From Gordionus sp. m RMFG-2023 (Eukaryota; Nematomorpha; Gordioida; Chordodea; Parachordodidae), in assembly GCF_954871325.1 (NCBI RefSeq), contig NC_088776.1, positions 41,310,569-41,374,568 of the forward strand: a stretch of 64,000 nucleotides of DNA, read 5' to 3'. Numbering within the stretch: the first letter of the stretch is position 1; each line of letters begins with the position of its first letter. The notes below the pieces were generated by a model. The model did no database searches. It had not been told where the DNA came from and saw only the letters and a list, made by a program, of their open reading frames with translations. Positions 59,501 through 64,000 of the stretch are shown one piece after another. Position numbers and translations under genes: made by a program.

Positions 59501-61856
59501 GTTGTATTAAATTTTGGAACAAGATGGTATGAAGTCGTGTATGCCAGTGTTGATAAAGTAAATAGCGCGCTACTTTAAAAAAAATATAGCGATAGCGGTA
59601 GCTCACTATACTTTCGATTTTATATAATAAATACACAAAAATTATTAAAATATACTTCTAAAATCACAATCTTTTTATTTAATTTAATTTGATTTTGAAA
59701 TTTATAAAAATCTAAAATGTAAACCTAGTTTTCAAAATAATTTAAAATGTCGACGATAGAGATTGATATTGAAGATAATATTGCTACAGATCATATCGAC
59801 AAACTAATTTCCTTGGAAAATAATGAAAATATGAAATTTCCTTTTCCTGAAATCGCAATATTTTAATCTTGGTAAAAAAAATTAACACAGGGTATAAATT
59901 TCATTGTAAGATGTACCGGAAGGTTTTATCATCAAACAAGAGTAGCAGCATCAAACAAATTTGGTTCCCATTAAATAAAGGAAAAAAAATTGGGAATCTC
60001 GCTTATATCTCCTAGAAATTATTTCAAGTTAATTTGATATAAATATTAATAGATACTAGGAGTAAACACTTTGTATTTATGTTAAATTTTTTTTAAAAAT
60101 GGGTAAAAATGAGGGAAATATCATCAATATTCCGTAATGTTCTTATTTCTAGGAACAATGATAATATTTCCTCCATTTTTAGCTATTTTTTAAACTCAAT
60201 TTAAATACAAGTGTTCTCCCTAGCATCTCTTAATATTATTTTCAATATTACTTTTAAAATTTTCTAGGAGATATAAGCGAGATTCCCAATTTTTAGGGAT
60301 TTTTATTTTGCGATTTAGGATATGTACCCCACTTAAAATATAATTTGAATCAAAGCTGCATCTATAATAGTTTGAGCTAGATATGTTTAAGTGAAAGTTG
60401 ATTTTCCAGCCCAGTCCAAACCTAGTATGTTTCAACTAGCCATAAAAATTAAAAATTATAATAAATAATTAATATTAACATTTCATTTTATTATCAGACT
60501 CATAATGATAATATTTTATAAATTATTATCTGGATGTTAAACATGTTTAAAATTAATGACTCATCTATTTATAAATTTTATCAAAACATGCCAATAAATA
60601 ATTATTTAAATCCTTCACATTTTAACCAATTTTGAAAGTAATTGGTTCAATAGATAAAAAGTTAAAAGGCGGTGGCCTAGCCAGTTGGCAAACATGGCCA
60701 TCCACTTTTCCCCTACATAATTTTTATTCTAGCTATTACTATTATAATTTTAGACTGACCTTAGCCAGATCAAAAACGTCACCTACTTATAGATGTTTTT
60801 TTTGAAATAAATAATAATACTATTGAAAATGCTATGAATATTTTTGATGATTTTTAATATGTAAACTTAATTTAATACTGCATTGAGTGTTAGTGTTGAA
60901 CGATTATATAACTATAGCTTATACTTTCTGATCGTTGCTCTAGACTTGAGGATGACAGTATGGAAATGTTATAATTATTGAGATGCAATAAAAAAAATAT
61001 TATATATATATATTTGAAATTTTGTCCTATTTTTCATTTGTGAAAATAGAGATACGTAAAAATATTTAAAAAAAAATTCTAAAGACGCGCTACTTTTTTG
61101 TAAATGGTAACGATAGCACGCTATTTCTTTGTAAAGTAGCGGTGGTGATAATGCGCTACTTAAAAAAAAATAGCTTTTAACAACGCTGGTGTATACCCAT
61201 GATGTAGATGTTAAAAGTTTTCTGCTCGAGCATTTATCATTCTATAAATTTTATATTATTATTCTTTAGTATGCTGCTACTTGAAGAAAGAATGTGTTTT
61301 AAGTAAAATTTACATTCATAAATTCCATTTGTATCGCGGCCAATTTTAATTTAAAGAGTAAAAAAATAATAACAAAATTTTAGTTATAAAAGTAATTGTT
61401 ATTTTAAAAATAATTTGTATTGTTTATTGGTGGCGGAAGATAGGTTTATTTTAAAAAATTGAAGGAAATATATATTAGGAGTATTTTTTTCAAAATTATT
61501 AGAATTTTTTCTGGATTATTATCTCCGGCGATTCAAAAATAAATTTTTAAAAAGGTTTTATTGTTCCCTCCATGTAAGTAGCATTGTTTTTTTCATATTT
61601 TTTTATTTTTTCTGTTTTTAAGTGTTTTTCTCATTGTTTTATGTTGAATAAATATGTTGTTTTTGTTTTTTTTCCATCCGTACCCCTTACTTACCCCCTT
61701 TACCTGATTTTCATCTTTCTGTCAATATTTAATTTTATCATACGCCCCACCTCCCTACATTTCCCTTCCACAAATTCATCCACCCTAGCCTCTTTTATTC
61801 CCTCTTTTATCGAAAAACCATTAAATAAGAATATTATTTTGTGTGTTTGATGAATT
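50106..61856 (-). CDS. Unrecognised five-exon host gene, 3' part
   Basis: I do not recognise this protein. Five minus-strand exons are proposed: 61856-61704, 54445-54207, 52267-51958, 51601-51270 and 50505-50106 (stop 50106-50108). Three junctions agree in phase: 61704 to 54445 (split Arg), 51958 to 51601 (phase 0) and 51270 to 50505 (split Ser). The junction 54207 to 52267 does not, so a small exon is probably missed. The middle is basic and polar (HLLRHTRQFKQNFRRLYAPE). The end is rich in Ser, Tyr, Pro, Arg and His, probably disordered. No signal peptide, membrane segment or known domain was seen. It runs towards tomosyn; its 5' end may lie beyond the window. Codon use is visibly less AT-rich than the surroundings. 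Confidence 0.68.
50552..51170. repeat. CGGGCC-type MITE in an intron of the unknown gene
   Basis: The left end CTGCAAAAGTAGGGTGAAGTC resembles CTGTAAAAGTAGGCCCGGCCC at 4555. The right part carries TTCGGGTTGGGC and TTCGGGCCGGGTTTG. It lies wholly within the intron between 50505 and 51270. Confidence 0.6.
51270..51601 (-). CDS. Unknown gene, exon
   Basis: After ACAATAAAG it reads VREHLLRHTRQFKQNFRRLY and APEDSDNINNSKNISDNPAS, then a polar segment ending KVEDDPQESVEE. The donor at 51269 (GTTTAT) leaves AG, which joins C of the last exon as Ser. Without that donor the frame ends at a stop at 51254-51256. Confidence 0.66.
51958..52267 (-). CDS. Unknown gene, exon
   Basis: It starts after AAATAAAAG and ends at AGA before GTAAGA. 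It encodes SSSPYSPIIRRHNISVMPRT, then YDFYECGIKPATSSSLKKKA, then KLIAGPGDEGNTKPAVTKGG. The 5' phase (needs two bases) does not fit the exon at 54207, which leaves one. Confidence 0.65.
52411..53837. mobile_element. hAT-J, non-coding hAT-like element
   Basis: The ends are CAGAGATGGGCAAGTTAATC and the complement of CAGGGATGGGTAATCAATTAC. Subterminal GTTA/GTAAC repeats lie inside both (52435-52500, 53785-53820). No clear 8-bp duplication remains (CCCCCAAT against TAGATAAT). Internal AT-rich sequence includes a second hAT-like right end at about 52965-52985 (TTACTAACAACATCT), so it may be composite. It lies in an intron of the unknown gene. Confidence 0.68.
54207..54445 (-). CDS. Unknown gene, exon with Cys-containing start
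   Basis: A strong acceptor (CTCCCCTCCCCTATGCTTAG on the minus strand) precedes NHAYHYLLGGCYCSEDNNCF, followed by SLNNDPNLESPFSGAIRIKN and DIHNIYGITDMDRQMDKKIW. The donor is GTAATA after CCCG. I cannot assign a family. The three closely spaced Cys may bind metal or be chance. Confidence 0.65.
55034..57532. mobile_element. Nested hAT (GTATCT-rich), inside hAT-A copy 2
   Basis: CAGAGTTGGGCAGGTCC and the complement of CAGAGTTGAGCAGTACCGC form the ends. The exact 8-bp duplication GAAGTAAC lies at 55026-55033 and 57533-57540. Subterminal repeats of AAGATAC/GTATCTT occupy about 55070-55200 and 57350-57510. I saw no convincing transposase of its own. It holds the 56003-56777 element. A related fragment is at about 63306-63420. 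Confidence 0.92.
56003..56777 (+). mobile_element. Third-level nested hAT derivative with dimerisation relic
   Basis: The ends are TTAGGGATGTGCCGATATTT and the complement of TTAGGGGTGTAGCGATATTAC. The exact 8-bp duplication AAAATATA is at 55995-56002 and 56778-56785. The plus strand at 56290-56415 reads ITTESVFSEAGDIDSYYRRK and LTSDKSGILLFLKRNLPYIN, the dimerisation segment of a BED-type hAT transposase. It is a deletion derivative that kept the gene's tail. It is a relative of 25317-26018. Confidence 0.92.
59545..61188 (+). mobile_element. hAT-D-like element with BED relic and a foldback inside
   Basis: The ends are CAGTGTTGATAAAGTAAATAG and the complement of CAGCGTTGTTAAAAGC. The flanks are GTGTATGC (59537-59544) and GTGTATAC (61189-61196), matching at 7 of 8. 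GTAGCGCGCTA-type subterminal repeats are shared with hAT-D. The plus strand at 59748-59865 encodes MSTIEIDIEDNIATDHIDKL, followed by GYKFHCKMYRKVLSSNKSSS at 59892-59950, a decayed BED start like that of hAT-D. The catalytic core is absent. Confidence 0.86.
59986..60295. repeat. 310-bp near-perfect palindrome (hairpin element)
   Basis: GGGAATCTCGCTTATATCTC followed by CTAGAAA on the left is exactly mirrored at 60260-60287. Pairing continues inward (TACTAGGAGTAAACACTTTG against CAAGTGTTCTCCCTAGCATC; AATGAGGGAAATATCAT against ATGATAATATTTCCTCCATT) to a loop near 60145. It interrupts the BED-finger relic of the surrounding hAT. Confidence 0.85.
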
Positions 61857-63213
61857 AGTACTTATATGTTGTATTATTTTTGAAGTTAAATTAAACATTT
61901 GCTATTTTGGGCATTTGTAGGTTGGGGAAATGGAAGAAGGATATTAGATTACTATAGAATTCTCTATTGTAGTATAATTTTTATATTGAAGAAAATTTCA
62001 GGTGAAAATTTTTATATAGCAAAAATTTATTAAATTATAATGTTGTTTGATCAAGAACATTGCCAGATAGAATAAATTGAATTATTAATACAAAATACTT
62101 ATAGGTTGTTTATTTATATTAATTGTCAGATAATACCATAAACTGCATAACGGCAACATAAATAAAAATGATATTTTTTCTAGAACATTTGGTATAGACT
62201 GTTACGACATCCTATAATCAAAATTTTGGAATAATATTTCTTTTTTTATCAATTTGTAACCAAGGAGAAGGACTTTATTACAACCACCACCCCCCCCCCT
62301 CTTAAAACCATAAAATTGATTACAAAGTTCTTAATCTGAACTTTTCTAAAATTGTTCTTTCTTTTCAAATTAAATTATATCTAAATTTAAAAATATTTTG
62401 TCTAAATGTCTTCGTTTTTCGCTAAAAGACATGGTATTTTTTTAAATCGCTCTCCTGTAAAATTAATCATAGTGAAATTAAAAAAAACATAAAAAGATAG
62501 AGCTTTTTTAGCCTATCCTTTCGGAAATTGTTACTTTTCCAAAAACATAAAAATTCATTATTTCCGGGACAAAGTTATGCTCTATTTTGTCGTAAATTTT
62601 TCTGGAACACGGAGAATTCGGAACCTATCAATTTTAAATAAATTGAGAAGATTTATAAATTTTAAAGGTCAGTGTCTTTCTTTCTTTTTGAACATTTACG
62701 TTTAGCCGTACTTTTTTAATAAAAAAACGTAATGAACCCTTGTTTAAAATGAAGTTGCTTTTTTTATAAGTATCGTCGATTAAAAATCTTAATTGTTATA
62801 AAAAAAAATTGGTTTTTGTAAATTATATTATCGTCTGCCTTTTCATTAATTTTTTAAAAAATCGTGGCCTGAGTATTATACTATTGTCCACTTTTTGAAA
62901 AAATGATTTTTTTCGCAAAATAAATTAAGGTCATCAGAACTATCGATCCAAAATCTAGATTTCCAGGGATGCCTAAGATTAAATTGTATTATGTGCTATT
63001 TAGTGTTTTATAATTATATTATTCTATCTCCATCCAACTAATAGGCTTGATAAAAATAACCATATGATCATTTTGTCACCAATTAAATTGGCTTAATATG
63101 TTTAGGATTATATTATGCTATATCCTTTAAAAATATGCTCCATTGGTAATTTTTATTCTTTTTGAGGTTTATATTGTGCTATTTCCATTAAAAAAAAATT
63201 TTTTTGAGGATAA
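61197..63213. other. AT-rich flank around the upstream exon
   Basis: Apart from the exon at 61704-61856, I see only AT-rich sequence, a run of 10 C at 62290-62299 and weakly repeated TATTATGCTATAT/TATTGTGCTATTT motifs at about 62985-63185. I name no further gene here. Confidence 0.5.
61704..61856 (-). CDS. Unknown gene, most upstream exon found
   Basis: The minus strand encodes FNGFSIKEGIKEARVDEFVE and then GKCREVGRMIKLNIDRKMKI, followed by AG before a good GTAAAG donor (61701-61703). It is open upstream to about 61856, where TATAAG is a possible acceptor. The leftover AG is completed by A of the next exon, giving Arg. Use of GAG, AGG, GTG and GGG codons stands out against the AT-rich surroundings. 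Confidence 0.55.
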
Positions 63214-63221
63214 TATTGTAT

Positions 63222-63791
63222 CAGAGTTGTTAAACCCTACTTTTAATAGTAGCGCGCTACTGCTATTGCTACCCATCAAAAAAATAGCGCGCAATTAGCG
63301 ACTAGTTCAGAATTGTTAAAGTATCTAGATATATAAATGTGGTATCTGTATCTTGATATTATTTTAGAGGTATCTGTATCTGTTTTAAGATACATTGTGA
63401 TATACTTTTATTTAACGCGTTTTTATATTATAAATAAAAATACTTGAATGCAAAATTTATTTTATTTCCAGGGTAACTTTTATTTCATTAATATCATAAT
63501 TGTATGGCTCACTTACATTGATTTGGATATCCATTTGCGATGACATTTCAAATAATTTACGCCAAATGTTTAGGTATAATACAAATTGAGAATGAAAATT
63601 TCAATTTCAAAATTAAATAAATTATAATTAATTACGATATTATATTAAATTTTCATGTTTATAGCTACATTCATTATATTTTTAAAAGGTAGTTAAGTAG
63701 CCAAAAAAATAAATAACTGGAAAATAAGTAGCTCGCTATTAGCTATAGCTATCTAAAAAGATAGCTCTACTTCGCACTTTTAACAACTCTG
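63222..63791 (-). mobile_element. 570-bp deletion derivative of hAT-D
   Basis: CAGAGTTGTTAAACCCTAC and the complement of CAGAGTTGTTAAAAGTGCG are flanked by a perfect 8-bp duplication, TATTGTAT (63214-63221, 63792-63799). About 63465-63660 matches hAT-D 21300-21475, including the transposase start (MDIQINVSEPYNYDINE on the minus strand). It thus keeps the 5' exon and both ends and has lost the rest. A GTATCT-rich scrap at about 63306-63420 looks like the end of another element inserted inside. Confidence 0.92.
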
Positions 63792-63799
63792 TATTGTAT

Positions 63800-64000
63800 T
63801 ATATTCCTTTTAAATAATTTTTCATTAAAAATGACCCAAGTAATTGAAGAAGAAAAGATAGATCTCTAGTATTAAACAATGAAGGAGAGTATTATGAAGA
63901 TGATGTTTGATTTATATAAAGACAAATGCAGAGTAGAAAATATCGAACCTGTTTCAGAACATGCTTATAGGTCAATATTTAATTATTATTTTAATCTAGG
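63800..64000. other. Right edge, nothing assigned
   Basis: About 200 bp of AT-rich sequence lie to the right of the last element. A short stretch (GTAATTGAAGAAGAAAAG and following) is purine-rich but has no supported exon ends. Confidence 0.4.

Noticed and set aside
1-64000. Retrovirus, LTR element, Polinton or other capsid-bearing element
   Set aside because: I saw no gag, protease, integrase, capsid or envelope-like sequence and no LTR pair. All RT sequence belongs to non-LTR LINEs.
1-64000. CRISPR array, tRNA or rRNA genes
   Set aside because: No regularly spaced identical short repeats with unique spacers, no cloverleaf-like stretch and no conserved rRNA core were found. The tandem arrays at 39.9-40.8 kb have no spacers.

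Overview
The window is AT-rich, intron-rich animal DNA. Almost all the space between exons is old DNA transposons, chiefly hAT elements and their short derivatives, plus two kinds of LINE. I place it in an invertebrate metazoan and go no further: the one gene I can name encodes a SNARE protein confined to opisthokonts, its introns are kilobases long, and most transposons are decayed. I saw no bacterial operon, CRISPR array, rRNA or tRNA gene, and no LTR, retroviral or Polinton-like element.

Host genes. (1) About 6.9-43.2 kb, plus strand: the 3' half of the tomosyn gene (STXBP5/STXBP5L family), about 16 visible exons. It runs from the second WD40 propeller (LYRLKTNKIFER) to the C-terminal R-SNARE motif, ending in KYKEKKWYQF and a stop at 43177-43179. 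The 5' half lies off the left edge. Exons for about 50 residues before the tail are not found between 34.0 and 42.1 kb. (2) About 50.1-61.9 kb, minus strand, convergent with tomosyn: a five-exon gene I do not recognise. Its last exon is rich in Ser, Pro, Tyr and Arg.

Transposon layout. 0-4.25 kb: a fairly complete spliced hAT (hAT-A copy 1). 4.8-6.4 kb: hAT-B. 8.1-16.3 kb: hAT-C, swollen by two LINEs (one resembling the restriction-like-endonuclease class, one RTE) and a GC-rich MITE. 18.7-21.6 kb: hAT-D with a further insertion. 22.7-26.4 kb: several MITEs. 27.4-29.3 kb: a 5'-truncated RTE copy with a 17-bp target duplication. 31.8-32.5 kb: two copies of a palindromic MITE. 34.4-35.9 kb: a foldback element with tandem subrepeats in its arms. 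37.6-39.9 kb: a TTF-finger hAT inside another TIR pair. 39.9-40.8 kb: two tandem arrays. 40.8-41.9 kb: another hAT. 46.1-48.1 kb: an internally deleted piggyBac. 48.2-54.1 kb: hAT fragments around and inside the minus-strand gene. 54.6-58.3 kb: hAT-A copy 2, holding a hAT that itself holds a third hAT. 59.5-61.2 kb and 63.2-63.8 kb: relatives of hAT-D, the latter a short deletion derivative.

The clearest results are the tomosyn gene spread across transposon-filled introns, the nest of three hAT elements with three exact 8-bp duplications, the hAT-D parent and its deletion derivative, the foldback element, and the in-frame stop shared by both RTE copies. Exons were placed by reading GT/AG sites, phase and remembered family sequence. 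No alignment was run, so the less conserved exons are tentative.
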